64,000 nucleotides of DNA from GCA-2731375 sp964631725 (GCA_964631725.1 CAZVYX010000020.1:1-64000), one strand, 5' to 3'. Positions 8,587 to 17,172 are shown, counted from the first letter of the stretch. Notes: a model not told the origin generated them from the sequence alone. A program made the numbers and translations.

Positions 8587-10266
8587 TTATTGGGCCGATA
8601 GGTTGTTGACCGCCGAAATGATCGCTTTCAGCGAGGCGCTGTTGGTATTGGGATGAACACCGACGCCATGGGCCATGCCGCCGTCGCCGCCCTGCAGCTT
8701 TATGAAGCAAACCGCCTCCACGTCCGAGCCGGCGCCCATGGCCTTTTGCTCATAATCCTCGAACGTAGCCTCGATGCCGCAGCTTTCCTTCAGGGCGCCG
8801 AAGAAGGCATCGATGGGCCCGTCACCCCGGCCGACGATATCGCGGACCTCGCCGTGGGCCCGTATGGTGGCGGTGCACATGATGATCTCGGCCGACTCGG
8901 CGGTGGAATTCATGCGGTAGTCGATCAGTTCGAACGGCTCGACAGGATCGAGATAAGTATCCTTGAAGGCCTGCCAGATTTCCGAAGGCGTGATTTCCTT
9001 GCCCGTCTCATCGCCGATGTTCTGGATCACCTTGGAGAATTCGACCTGCAGATCACGCGGCATGTCGATGCCGAATTCCGTATCCATGATGTAGGCTACG
9101 CCGCCCTTGCCCGATTGGCTGTTGACCCGGATGATCGCTTCGTAGGAACGGCCCACATCCTTGGGGTCGATGGGCAGGTAAGGCACTTCCCAAACCGGGT
9201 CATTGGAAGACTTATTGGCGGTCATGCCTTTCTTGATGGCGTCCTGATGCGAGCCGGAAAAGGCGGTGTAGACCAATTCACCGGCATAGGGATGACGCTC
9301 GGGCACATCCAGTTGGGTGCAATGTTCCGAAACCTCAATGGACTCCTGGATATTGGTGAAGTCCAATTTCGGATCCACGCCCTGGCTGAAAATATTCAGG
9401 GCCAGGGTAATAACGTCGACGTTGCCCGTGCGCTCGCCATTGCCAAACAGGGTGCCTTCGACCCGGTCGGCGCCGGCCATCAGTCCCAGTTCCGTGGCCG
9501 CCACCGCCGTGCCCCGGTCGTTGTGGGGGTGCAGGGACAGGATGACCTTCTCCCGGTCCTTGAAGTTGCGGTGCATCCATTCGATCTGGTCGGCACAGTA
9601 GTTCGGCGAGGCCATTTCCACCGTCGCCGGCAGATTAAAGATCACCGGATTATCGGCGGTCGGCTGCCAGATATCCATCACCGCGTGGCAGACGTCCAGG
9701 GCATAGTCCAATTCCGTGCCGGTGAAGCTTTCCGGCGAGTACTCCAGGCGCACATTGGTGCCGCTGGCCTGCAGCGCCGGGATTTTTTCCTTGATCCAGA
9801 TGGCGCCATCGGTGGCGATCTTTTTCACGCCCTCGCGATCCTGGGCGAAAACCACCCGGCGCTGCAATTCCGAGGTGGAATTGTACAGATGGATGATGGC
9901 GTTCTTGCAACCCTCCAACGCCTCGAAAGTACGCTCGATCAATTCCGGGCGCGACTGGGTCAGAACCTGAATGGCGACATCGTCGGGGATCAGGTCGTTT
10001 TCGATGATATGGCGGGCAAAATCGAAATCCGTGTCGGAGGCCGCCGGGAAACCAACTTCGATCTCCTTGAAACCCAATTTCAGCAGATGATTGAAGAAAT
10101 GCAGCTTTTTCTGCCGGCCCATGGGGTCGATCAAGGCCTGATTGCCGTCCCGCAGATCGACCGAGCACCAGATCGGTGCCTTGTCGATGACCTGGCTGGG
10201 CCATTGACGGTTCGGCAGATCAATGGGCGGGAAGGCACGGTATTTGTGGATTGCCATGGTGTTCAT
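8587..10266 (-). CDS. leuA: 2-isopropylmalate synthase
   Basis: LeuA condenses acetyl-CoA with 2-oxoisovalerate in the first committed step of leucine synthesis. At 559 residues this is the long type-2 form. The TIM-barrel metal and substrate motif CSVDLRDGNQALIDPMG is near residue 35, KEIEVGFPAASDTDFDFAR follows, the metal-ligating LHPHNDRGTA is near residue 250, and the C-terminal regulatory (leucine-binding) domain is complete. The ATG has an AGGAG ribosome binding site 8 bases upstream. A 400-base upstream stretch with a candidate promoter and leader ORF precedes it, which suggests attenuation or leader-peptide control. Confidence 0.96.
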   Translation of the reverse strand: MNTMAIHKYRAFPPIDLPNRQWPSQVIDKAPIWCSVDLRDGNQALIDPMGRQKKLHFFNHLLKLGFKEIEVGFPAASDTDFDFARHIIENDLIPDDVAIQVLTQSRPELIERTFEALEGCKNAIIHLYNSTSELQRRVVFAQDREGVKKIATDGAIWIKEKIPALQASGTNVRLEYSPESFTGTELDYALDVCHAVMDIWQPTADNPVIFNLPATVEMASPNYCADQIEWMHRNFKDREKVILSLHPHNDRGTAVAATELGLMAGADRVEGTLFGNGERTGNVDVITLALNIFSQGVDPKLDFTNIQESIEVSEHCTQLDVPERHPYAGELVYTAFSGSHQDAIKKGMTANKSSNDPVWEVPYLPIDPKDVGRSYEAIIRVNSQSGKGGVAYIMDTEFGIDMPRDLQVEFSKVIQNIGDETGKEITPSEIWQAFKDTYLDPVEPFELIDYRMNSTAESAEIIMCTATIRAHGEVRDIVGRGDGPIDAFFGALKESCGIEATFEDYEQKAMGAGSDVEAVCFIKLQGGDGGMAHGVGVHPNTNSASLKAIISAVNNLSAQ

Positions 10267-10401
10267 GATAAATGCTCCTCAGTCCGTGAGCCGCCGGGCT
10301 GACCTAGGGTCCCCATCGCGCGCGCATTTCGAAATATGACGAAACGGCGCTGCGGCACGGGCCAGCGGGCGGCTAGATGATGTTGTCTGTCTTGTCTGAT
10401 T
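10267..10401 (-). promoter_or_regulatory. leuA 5' untranslated region with ribosome-site hairpin
   Basis: Between the candidate leader ORF and leuA, the transcript can fold AGCC-CGGC-GGCT inside an outer TCAG/CTGA pairing (about 10280-10304). The outer arm ends directly against the GAGGAG ribosome binding site of leuA, so access to that site could depend on this fold. A second small hairpin (GACC-CTA-GGTC) lies just before it. No U-rich terminator was seen here. Confidence 0.35.
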
Positions 10402-10533
10402 TTAGTCGTGAATTCGTGCATGTGACGCGTGGTCCCTTAGCGTGCGCGCAATAAGTGCGGCCTCCCGGTGCCCCTCAAGGCCCGGGTCGCTAAGTCGCAG
10501 GGCGAGGCCCGCTATGTGATATGTCCGCGTCAT
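10402..10533 (-). CDS. candidate leader peptide upstream of leuA, 43 codons
   Basis: An ATG-started frame encodes MTRTYHIAGLALRLSDPGLE followed by 23 further residues, ending in TAA. Six of the 43 codons are leucine, but they are spread out and do not form the run typical of classic leu attenuators. The ATG lies only a few bases downstream of where transcription should begin from the candidate promoter, and no Shine-Dalgarno is visible, so translation would be leaderless. Within it, three GC-rich segments (about 10504-10509, 10477-10486, 10459-10468) can form mutually exclusive pairings. I infer a regulatory role for leuA; it may instead be a chance frame. Confidence 0.4.
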   Translation of the reverse strand: MTRTYHIAGLALRLSDPGLEGHREAALIARTLRDHASHARIHD

Positions 10534-10541
10534 GGCCAGCG

Positions 10542-10570
10542 AAACTATCTTTCGTCTCCGCTCACGTCAA
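10542..10570 (-). promoter_or_regulatory. candidate promoter for leader ORF and leuA
   Basis: TTGACG at 10565-10570 and TAGTTT at 10542-10547 are separated by 17 bases, a sigma-70-like arrangement with a strong -35 and a weak -10. GATAGT is an alternative -10 with a 15-base spacer. Transcription would start near 10535, almost on the leader ATG. An AT-rich stretch with repeated GTTAA motifs lies just upstream. Confidence 0.35.
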
Positions 10571-10669
10571 GCAAGTTAACCATATAAACAGGTGGTTAAG
10601 GGTTCATTAACGCGAAAATAGGCCCATTTTGCTGTCGAATCGCGAAAAAAGCATTCTCGCCGATACTGC

Positions 10670-11929
10670 CTAATTGGCCGCCGCACAGTGGTCCAGTGCC
10701 CGCGCCAGCAGGGTGTAGCGGGTGCGGATGCGGGCCGTCAATTCGTCGGGCCAGGCGCCCGCTTCAACCAGATCGAGGAATTGTTCCAGCATCAATGGAA
10801 ACTGCGCGTCATGGCCGACCTGATCCTTGTCCGGCAGGCGTAGCCGGTATCCGCCGTCCATGGCGGTGATCTCAAGATTGGGGAATTCCACCCGCCATTG
10901 TGCCGCCGCGCCATCGATAATTTGGCTGTCATGGGGGCGCAGACGCATTTCCGGCTGAAAACCGGTTTCGGCATTCAGATCGACGTTCAACGCCGCCCTG
11001 GTGCCCCGGGCCGTGAAGCCTTGAATATCACCCCCCCCCGGTGCCTCCCGCAGACCCCAATCGCAGTACTGCCGCACCCAAGTGCCGCGCATGCGGTAGT
11101 CAATCCGGCCATTGCAGGCAAGATGCAGAATATCATCCTCGACCACATGCGCGAGATATTCGGGAAAGGCGTTTTCGCCCGTGCTTTCACGGAACAAATC
11201 CAAGGGCACCGCCGTCGTCCAGCGTTCGGCGGCCAGGATCTCCACGTCGCGGTCAATGTCGAAGCGATGGCCTTCGCCCAAGAGCCATTGCGCCTGGTCC
11301 ACATAGTGGGATTGGATATCCACCAAACCGTCACCCTAGACCCGGCTGTCATAGAACCATGGCGGCCGCTGCAAGGGCTGGCCGCTGACCAGTTTCATTA
11401 GATGGTGCCGGGAGGTGAACTCCAACGCCGGCAGGTCCGAAGAACGATCCAGTTCGCCAAACACCGAGGGCGTGTTGATCACGGCGTTGCGTAGCTTGGT
11501 GAAGGCGCTGTGGCGCCCGACCATGATATCGACGGCCAGGGGCAACTGGGCCGTGATCGCATCGAGATGCGGCAGGTTGGCGCTGTCCGTCATCCAGGGT
11601 TTGTCGGCGATGATGTGGAAACCTGCGTCATGCAAACGGTGCATTAAGGGCAGGCGGTCGCCGTTGCGACCCGCCAGGATGACAATACTGCCCCGCTGCT
11701 CCGCAATCATGGCGTCCAGGGCATCCGCTCCGATGTGACAGTCAAGTTGCCAATCCGTGGGGTTTTCATCCCGCGCGTTGAAGGATTCGATCAGGGCGAT
11801 GAACTTCTCCGCATCCGGCCCCGGCGGGGCATAGAGATGGATGGTCCCGTTCACCCTGGCATTGGGCCCGGTCAGCAGCAACGCGGCGTGAAAGTGGCCG
11901 GGATCGTAAACGCAGATTGTATGCTTCAT
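10670..11929 (-). pseudogene. Gfo/Idh/MocA-type oxidoreductase interrupted by in-frame TAG
   Basis: The frame encodes 418 residues of an NAD(P)-dependent oxidoreductase from the group with a putative oxidoreductase C-terminal domain. The N-terminus carries VYDPGHFHAALL and HLYAPPGPDAEKF, and a later ADKPWMT corresponds to the EKP-type motif of the family. Codon 198 is TAG (11336-11338), between DSRV and GDGLVDIQSHYVDQ; the frame continues unchanged on both sides, so a single C-to-T change of CAG would explain it. The second half also holds a run of nine G encoding PGGGD. The gene lies 17 bases after the nucleotidyltransferase gene in the same operon. The protein is presumably truncated unless the TAG is suppressed or is a sequencing error. 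Confidence 0.85.
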
Positions 11930-11946
11930 ATCACTGTGCCTTGGTA

Positions 11947-12501
11947 TTAGGGCCAGACGGCTTGCGTCCGGGGCCATTGTTGCAGCCAGTTCTTGCTTTC
12001 CAGGCGCCGCCGGTAGGCGTCCTTGCGGCGGCGGCCGGCGGGCGTCGGCCGCACGATCATTCCCACCAGATCAACAATGCCATGGGGCGCGATCAGGGCC
12101 AGTTCGCCGTCCGCCCGCAATCGGACCGCGACGCAGGTCGGTGTTTCCAGCCAGTAGCGCATGGCGTCCTGGGTGTCGCTATAGGGTTGGTCACCGTTAC
12201 GCAAATGCATGCGGGCCTGGTTTTTTGCCGACCAGGGCACATCCGGCATGGCCCGGCGCAGGTCGGTTTCGATTGCGCCCTCTCTCTCCTCGCTGGTGTC
12301 GTCGGCCTGAAAGAATAATAGATCCACGTCGTCCAGGGGCGTGGCCTGGGCGAAGTCATGCAGGTGGTCCCAAATCTTGCCGCGGACGAAACCCGCACCC
12401 AGCCAGCAATCGGGCAGGTTCATTTGCCGCGCCGTATCCAGCGCCGCCATCATCCAGGCATCGGTGGTGATCAGCGCCAGGACATCGGCTTCCGTGCGCA
12501 T
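11947..12501 (-). CDS. nucleotidyltransferase-fold protein (NTP_transf_6 type)
   Basis: This 184-residue protein matches the small nucleotidyltransferase-like family with a GAGFVRGKIWD motif near residue 38 followed by the acidic pair in DDVDLLFF, the arrangement used for metal binding in polymerase-beta-fold enzymes. The reaction and substrate are unknown for this family. Its ATG shares one base with the TGA stop of the membrane protein gene upstream (TGATG), so the two are translationally coupled; a GTG one codon earlier is the alternative start. It is followed by the broken oxidoreductase gene. Confidence 0.78.
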   Translation of the reverse strand: MRTEADVLALITTDAWMMAALDTARQMNLPDCWLGAGFVRGKIWDHLHDFAQATPLDDVDLLFFQADDTSEEREGAIETDLRRAMPDVPWSAKNQARMHLRNGDQPYSDTQDAMRYWLETPTCVAVRLRADGELALIAPHGIVDLVGMIVRPTPAGRRRKDAYRRRLESKNWLQQWPRTQAVWP

Positions 12502-13226
12502 CACCCCGCCAGATCCCGTTGCCGCAGGCGCAGATGGAAGGACATCAGGTAAAGCGCGAGAAACAGCGCGAAATAGAATTCCTGGGTTTCACTGGCGCGA
12601 ATGTCCAGGGGGTAGGGGATCGGCCAGCCGAACCATTTTTCCAGGCGCTGCGGCAGCCCGATGGCGATCGCCAAAAGGGCCGTCGGCAGCAACTGCTGGC
12701 CGGGCCATAGCCAATAGTGAAGATCATCCGGGTCAAGTGGCCTGGGCCGCCGCCGCAGCCATAGGAACAGCGGATACAACAGGCCACCCGTGAGGACCCC
12801 CAGTTCCAGCAGCAGGCGCGGTTTCTGATCCAGCCATGACGACGTGTTGTGCAGATTTGTCTCCCCCTGATCGTTCAGGTTTCCAACCGCATCAGGCGTT
12901 TCCCAGCCCAGCCAATGCTGGCCCCAAGAAGCTTCCTCGCCGCCGAAATAGATGCTGCCCAGGATGATCAACGCCAGCCAGACGGTTAGCCAGGCCGATG
13001 GCAGCCCGGCGGATCGGCGCAAGGCCAGCAGTCCGGCGGCGAGGCCCGGCAGCAAGACGATGACAGTGCCGGTTTCCACCGGTCCCAGTTCGCTTTGCCA
13101 CAAGGCGCGGTACAGGGGTTCGTTGGCGATTCGGAAGCCTAGTTCAACGACGATGGCGGCGATGGGCAGCCACAACCAGGCCCAGATCGGCAGGTTCCCG
13201 TTTTGTAATTGTTGTTTCTGCACCAT
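12501..13226 (-). CDS. polytopic membrane protein of unknown function
   Basis: This 241-residue protein has about six hydrophobic segments (for example WAWLWLPIAAIVVELGF and WLTVWLALIILGSIYF). Between two of them is a polar loop with GGEEASWGQHWLGWETP and NDQGETNLHNTSS, a conserved-looking motif rich in acidic, histidine and asparagine residues that could be an active or metal site facing outward. I know proteins with a related EEISWGQ...NxQGETNLHN signature but no function for them. It begins an operon with the nucleotidyltransferase and broken oxidoreductase and is divergent from the SUV3-type helicase gene. Confidence 0.7.
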   Translation of the reverse strand: MVQKQQLQNGNLPIWAWLWLPIAAIVVELGFRIANEPLYRALWQSELGPVETGTVIVLLPGLAAGLLALRRSAGLPSAWLTVWLALIILGSIYFGGEEASWGQHWLGWETPDAVGNLNDQGETNLHNTSSWLDQKPRLLLELGVLTGGLLYPLFLWLRRRPRPLDPDDLHYWLWPGQQLLPTALLAIAIGLPQRLEKWFGWPIPYPLDIRASETQEFYFALFLALYLMSFHLRLRQRDLAG

Positions 13227-13379
13227 CCACCCGGTATCTCGCGCGCGCTGTCATGCGCGTTTCATACTATACCCCGGCGTGGGGAATTCGATAAACCTTG
13301 CCGCCGGTCGCATGGTTCGTGGAATTCGGCAAAGCGGCACTTGCAATTTGCCGCCGAAGGCCCGACTCTCGATACCAGA

Positions 13380-15923
13380 ATGACTGCGTATAGGGGACAG
13401 CATCAGGACGGTCGCGTTACGGCCGTGCTGGGACCGACCAACACCGGCAAGACCCATTTGGCGGTCGAACGGATGTTGGGTCATCGTACCGGCATCATTG
13501 GCCTGCCGCTGCGTCTGCTGGCGCGGGAAATCTATGACCGGGTGGTGGCGCAAAAGGGCGTCGGCGCGGTTGCCCTGGTGACGGGCGAAGAAAAAATCGT
13601 TCCCAGCCGGCCGAACTACTTCGTCTGCACTGTGGAGGCGATGCCGCTGACTTGGCGCGCCGATTTTCTGGCCGTGGATGAAATACAGCTTTGCGCCGAT
13701 CCCGAACGGGGCCACGTCTTCACGGATCGGCTGCTGCGGGCCCGTGGCGAGCACGAGACCATGTTCCTTGGCTCGAACACCATGAAGCCGATTATCCGCC
13801 GCCTGCTGCCCGAGGCCGAGTTCATCGAACGGCCGCGCTTTTCCGTGCTCTCCTACGGCGGTGAGAAAAAACTGTCGCGGCTGCCGCGGCGCAGCGCCGT
13901 CGTCGCTTTCTCCGCCGCCGATGTCTATGCCCTGGCGGAGTTGATGCGCCGGCAGCGCGGTGGCGCGGCGGTGATCATGGGCGCCCTTAGCCCGCGCACC
14001 CGCAATGCCCAGGTGGCGTTGTATCAAGCCGGCGAGGTCGATTATCTGATCGCCACCGACGCCATCGGGATGGGCCTGAACATGGACGTTGACCATGTCG
14101 CCTTCGCGGCCCAGCGCAAGTTCGACGGCCTGGGCCATCGCGAGCTTCGCCCGGGCGAAGTGGGGCAGATCGCCGGCCGCGCCGGGCGCCATATGAACGA
14201 TGGCACGTTCGGCACCACGGCCGCCGCCGGACCCATGAGCGAGGAATTGGTGGAACTGGTGGAAAACCACCGCTTCCCGGCCGTGCGGCGGCTGCATTGG
14301 CGCAATGCGGTGCTGGATTTCACTTCGCCCGCCGGCCTGCAGGCCGCTCTGCGCCAGGCCCCGCCGCGCGATGATTTGAGCCTGGTGTTGGAGGCCGACG
14401 ACAGCCTGGCCCTGGCCGCGCTGTTGGGCGATGCCGCCATACGGGATGCGGTGCGCAGTCCCGCCATGGTGCGTCAGCTATGGGATGTCTGCCGCATTCC
14501 CGATTTTGCCAAGACCATGCCCGAGGCGCACCATCGCATGCTGAACCGGGTCTTTCGGTTCCTTTCGGCTGCTGGCGCCACGGGCGAAGGCAAAATTCCG
14601 GCCGATTGGATCGACCGCCATATGCGCCGCCTGGACCGCACCGACGGCGATATCGATACCCTGGCCGGGCGCATCGCCCATGTTCGGACCTGGACTTATA
14701 TTTCGCACCAGTCCGAATGGCTGGATGACGCCCGCCATTGGCAGGAACGCACGCGGGGGGTGGAAGATGCGCTATCCGACGCCTTGCATGCCGCCCTGAC
14801 CCAGCGCTTTGTCGACCGCCGCACGACGGCGCTGTATCGCGGCCTGAAGGAACGCCGGGATTTGCTGGCCGCGGTAACCGGCGATGGCGAGGTGCTGGTG
14901 GAGGGTCAGTACGTGGGCCGCCTGCGCGGGCTGAAGTATGAACCGGATGCCGCCGCCGACTTGGCCGAGGGCCGGGCCCTGCGGACCGCCGCCAACCGTG
15001 TCTTGAGCCGGGAAATCGCCCGCCGCGCCGCCAAGCTGGCGGCGGCCGAAAAAGACGCGATCAGTTGGCATGACGATGGCATGCTGTGGTGGGATGGCGC
15101 GCCGGTGGCAACTGTAAACCCCGGCGCCCAAAGCCTGGAACCCAGGGTCGAGCTGTTGCCGTTCGATCATCTGGACGGCCCGTTGCGTGAGCGGGCCCGC
15201 CATCACCTGCAGACTTGGTTGCGGGCACATGTGGCGGCCAGTCTGTCGCCGCTGCAAAGGTTGTCCGATGCCTCGTTCGAGGGGCCGGCCCGAGGCTTGT
15301 GCTACCAACTGGTCGAGGCCCTGGGTATCCTGCCCCGGGCCGGGGTGGCCGATCTGATCGCCGATATGTCGCCCGCCGACCGCGCTAAATTGCAGCGCCT
15401 GGGCGTTCGCCTGGGCTATCGCGATGTCTTTCTGCCGGCCCTGCTGCGCCCGGCCCGTCTGTCGGCCCGCGCCCGCCTGTGGCGCCTGGACAATCCGGAG
15501 CTGGCGCATCCCGCCTTGCCCGAACCGGGCCGGGTCGCGGTGAGCTTGACGGAAAAGGGCGATCTGGAGCGCTACCAGGCGGCGGTGGGATTTCGCCCCT
15601 GCGATGATATCGCGGTCCGGGTTGATATTTTCGACCGGTTGGCCCGGCTGGCCCATGTCGCCGGTAAGAAGGGCGCTTTCGAGGCCAGCCACGAGATGCT
15701 GTCGCTGTTGGGCCGGGGCCGGGAGGGCCTGGATATGGTGCTGCGGGATCTCGGCTACAGTGGCAAGGGTGCGATCGAGGCGCGGCGCTATCGCTTCCAC
15801 CATCCAAGTCGGAAGAAAGCGGCACAGCGAAAACAAGGGCCGGATCAACAGCGGTCCGCCGGCGGCGAGGTTACGAAAGTCACGGCATTCGCGGATCTAC
15901 GGCGCTTGCTGCGGCGACCCTAA
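13380..15923 (+). CDS. SUV3-like ATP-dependent RNA helicase
   Basis: This 847-residue protein resembles the mitochondrial degradosome helicase SUV3. The Walker A motif GPTNTGKTH is near residue 19, the Walker B variant is VDEIQLCADPERGH, a second RecA domain carries TDAIGMGLNMDVDHVAF, and motif VI is QIAGRAGRH. A long alphaproteobacterial C-terminal extension follows and ends in a basic tail (HHPSRKKAAQRK). It should unwind RNA, probably in turnover. The frame is open further upstream, but the ATG at 13380 opens the conserved N-terminus; no clear ribosome binding site precedes it. The S4 gene begins three bases after its stop. Confidence 0.9.
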   Translation: MTAYRGQHQDGRVTAVLGPTNTGKTHLAVERMLGHRTGIIGLPLRLLAREIYDRVVAQKGVGAVALVTGEEKIVPSRPNYFVCTVEAMPLTWRADFLAVDEIQLCADPERGHVFTDRLLRARGEHETMFLGSNTMKPIIRRLLPEAEFIERPRFSVLSYGGEKKLSRLPRRSAVVAFSAADVYALAELMRRQRGGAAVIMGALSPRTRNAQVALYQAGEVDYLIATDAIGMGLNMDVDHVAFAAQRKFDGLGHRELRPGEVGQIAGRAGRHMNDGTFGTTAAAGPMSEELVELVENHRFPAVRRLHWRNAVLDFTSPAGLQAALRQAPPRDDLSLVLEADDSLALAALLGDAAIRDAVRSPAMVRQLWDVCRIPDFAKTMPEAHHRMLNRVFRFLSAAGATGEGKIPADWIDRHMRRLDRTDGDIDTLAGRIAHVRTWTYISHQSEWLDDARHWQERTRGVEDALSDALHAALTQRFVDRRTTALYRGLKERRDLLAAVTGDGEVLVEGQYVGRLRGLKYEPDAAADLAEGRALRTAANRVLSREIARRAAKLAAAEKDAISWHDDGMLWWDGAPVATVNPGAQSLEPRVELLPFDHLDGPLRERARHHLQTWLRAHVAASLSPLQRLSDASFEGPARGLCYQLVEALGILPRAGVADLIADMSPADRAKLQRLGVRLGYRDVFLPALLRPARLSARARLWRLDNPELAHPALPEPGRVAVSLTEKGDLERYQAAVGFRPCDDIAVRVDIFDRLARLAHVAGKKGAFEASHEMLSLLGRGREGLDMVLRDLGYSGKGAIEARRYRFHHPSRKKAAQRKQGPDQQRSAGGEVTKVTAFADLRRLLRRP

Positions 15924-15926
15924 ATC

Positions 15927-16319
15927 ATGGTTGAAATGCAACGGCTGGACAAATGGCTTTGGTTCTCGCGGTTTTTCAAGAGCCGTACTCTGGCGGGCAA
16001 GGCCTGCGGCGCCCGCAAGGTCCGCATCAACGGGCAGATTGCCACCAAGGCCGCGGCGTCGGTCAAGGTCGATGACGTGCTGACCTTTCCCCGTGGGCAT
16101 CATATCCGGGTCGTCAGAATTCTTGACTTGGGCCAGCGCCGTGGGCCTGCGCCGGAAGCCCAGGCCCTATACGAAGACCTGGCCCCACCGGAAGAGGAGG
16201 CGGCCCGGCGTAAAAACGCCGCCGATGCTTCCGAGGCAGCCTCGGGCCGGCGTGACGCCGGCGCGGGCCGGCCGACCAAGCGCGATCGCCGCGCCGTGGA
16301 CCGGCTACAAGAGCGTTAG
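15927..16319 (+). CDS. S4-domain RNA-binding protein (Hsp15-like)
   Basis: This 130-residue protein has an N-terminal S4 RNA-binding domain (RLDKWLWFSRFFKSRTLAGK, then ARKVRINGQ and VDDVLTF), as in ribosome-associated Hsp15, which recognises 50S subunits carrying stalled nascent chains. The C-terminal third is basic and low in complexity (RKNAADASEAASGRRDAGAG onwards). Its start lies three bases behind the helicase stop, so the two are almost certainly co-transcribed and may act together on RNA. Confidence 0.88.
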   Translation: MVEMQRLDKWLWFSRFFKSRTLAGKACGARKVRINGQIATKAAASVKVDDVLTFPRGHHIRVVRILDLGQRRGPAPEAQALYEDLAPPEEEAARRKNAADASEAASGRRDAGAGRPTKRDRRAVDRLQER

Positions 16320-16389
16320 ATATTTCGAATTTCGCAAAACGGTCTGGTGGCAATTTTTTCCAGATCGGTTTCGGTCTGAATTATTTGTA

Positions 16390-16411
16390 CCGGGCCGCGA
16401 CGGCGGCCCGG
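16390..16411 (+). terminator. GC hairpin downstream of the helicase-S4 pair
   Basis: CCGGGCCGC and GCGGCCCGG form a perfect nine-base stem with a GACG loop, 70 bases after the S4 stop. No T-run follows, so it may be a transcript-stabilising or Rho-assisted end and not a classic intrinsic terminator. Confidence 0.4.
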
Positions 16412-16472
16412 CGCCAATGCGCCGCCCTCGCGGAGCGGTGCGCTCTTGCGCACTAGCGTGAGCGACAATGAC

Positions 16473-16506
16473 TAGACCTGATTCGATGAACATCGAAAAA
16501 GGTCTA
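16473..16506. repeat. TAGACCT-bordered palindrome overlapping a stop codon
   Basis: TAGACCT and AGGTCTA border an inner perfect TTCGATG/CATCGAA stem with an AA loop and two-base bulges. The right border supplies the TAG stop codon (16504-16506) of the leftward PNPOx-like gene. The sequence resembles the partial element at the hybrid kinase stop. Confidence 0.85.
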
Positions 16507-17160
16507 GGTCTCGCCTTTCAGCAACCTGTCCCGATATTCCTGGCCGGTGATTAGGCCGCCGGCGGCTTCGACCCGGTCGCGGTCACGCGGGGGCAGGGCA
16601 TCCTGCATATCGTCGATGCGTTTCCAGGCGGCAAGGGGCGCCGGCTGCCCTTCGCGCGGCACATAGCGGGAGGGCTCGATGCGCTGATAGCGATGCACAT
16701 AGCGCGGGCAGTTGACCCAGACCCGCGCCACCGCGATACGGACCACCAATTGCGCCTCCGGGTAGCTGGCCAACAGGGCAGGATCGTCGTCCAGGACCGC
16801 GCGGCCTTCCAGACGCAGGCGGTGCGGTGTTTCAAAATCGATGAACAACAAGCCCAACTTGGCGTTGTTGGCGATGTTGCCCATGGAATAGTACATCCCA
16901 TTGCCGTCGTAGCTGGGGAAGACCACCGTATGCTCGTCCAGCACCCGGACAAAACCCGGATCGCCGCCCTTGTACGAAGCGGTCGGCTGGCCATCGGCGT
17001 TGACGCTGGCCAGGAAGAACATATCCCGGCTTTCGATAAAGGCTTTGTCGCCGCCGCCGACCCGGTCCTTGACCGCGACGTCTTCGATCACTTTCGATAG
17101 TTTTTCCGTGCCGAAGCGGGCCTGCAGGGCGCGGTGCTCGTCACCTAGAAAATCGCTCAT
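16504..17160 (-). CDS. pyridoxamine 5'-phosphate oxidase-fold flavoprotein
   Basis: This 218-residue protein has the split-barrel PNPOx fold: FFLASVNADGQPTASYKGGD near residue 49, a central strand pair (NAKLGLLFIDFE) and RLEGRAVL. Members bind FMN, heme or F420, and most reduce unidentified substrates; true pyridoxine oxidation is not implied. The C-terminal extension (VHRYQRIEPSRYVPREGQPA) fits the larger PNPOx-like group. It is the last gene of a four-gene run behind the acyl-CoA mutase subunits, 12 bases from the cobalamin-binding subunit, which suggests a linked redox role. Its stop lies in a palindromic repeat. Confidence 0.82.
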   Translation of the reverse strand: MSDFLGDEHRALQARFGTEKLSKVIEDVAVKDRVGGGDKAFIESRDMFFLASVNADGQPTASYKGGDPGFVRVLDEHTVVFPSYDGNGMYYSMGNIANNAKLGLLFIDFETPHRLRLEGRAVLDDDPALLASYPEAQLVVRIAVARVWVNCPRYVHRYQRIEPSRYVPREGQPAPLAAWKRIDDMQDALPPRDRDRVEAAGGLITGQEYRDRLLKGET

Positions 17161-17172
17161 GCGCCGATATCC

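Noticed and set aside
8546..8710. N-terminal extension of the Nudix protein into leuA
   Set aside because: The residues mirror the end of leuA; the ATG at 8545 gives the usual family length.
8653..10302. A 549-codon open frame antisense to leuA
   Set aside because: It mirrors leuA codon by codon, has no recognisable domains and arises from GC-rich codon bias.
11031..11039. Homopolymer C tract as a phase-variation switch
   Set aside because: The frame is intact through the tract, the gene is already broken by a stop codon, and single tracts of this length occur by chance; it remains only a possible sequencing-error site.
11336..11338. Pyrrolysine or programmed readthrough at the TAG
   Set aside because: No pyl genes or methylamine context is visible, and a simple CAG-to-TAG change or sequencing error is far more economical.
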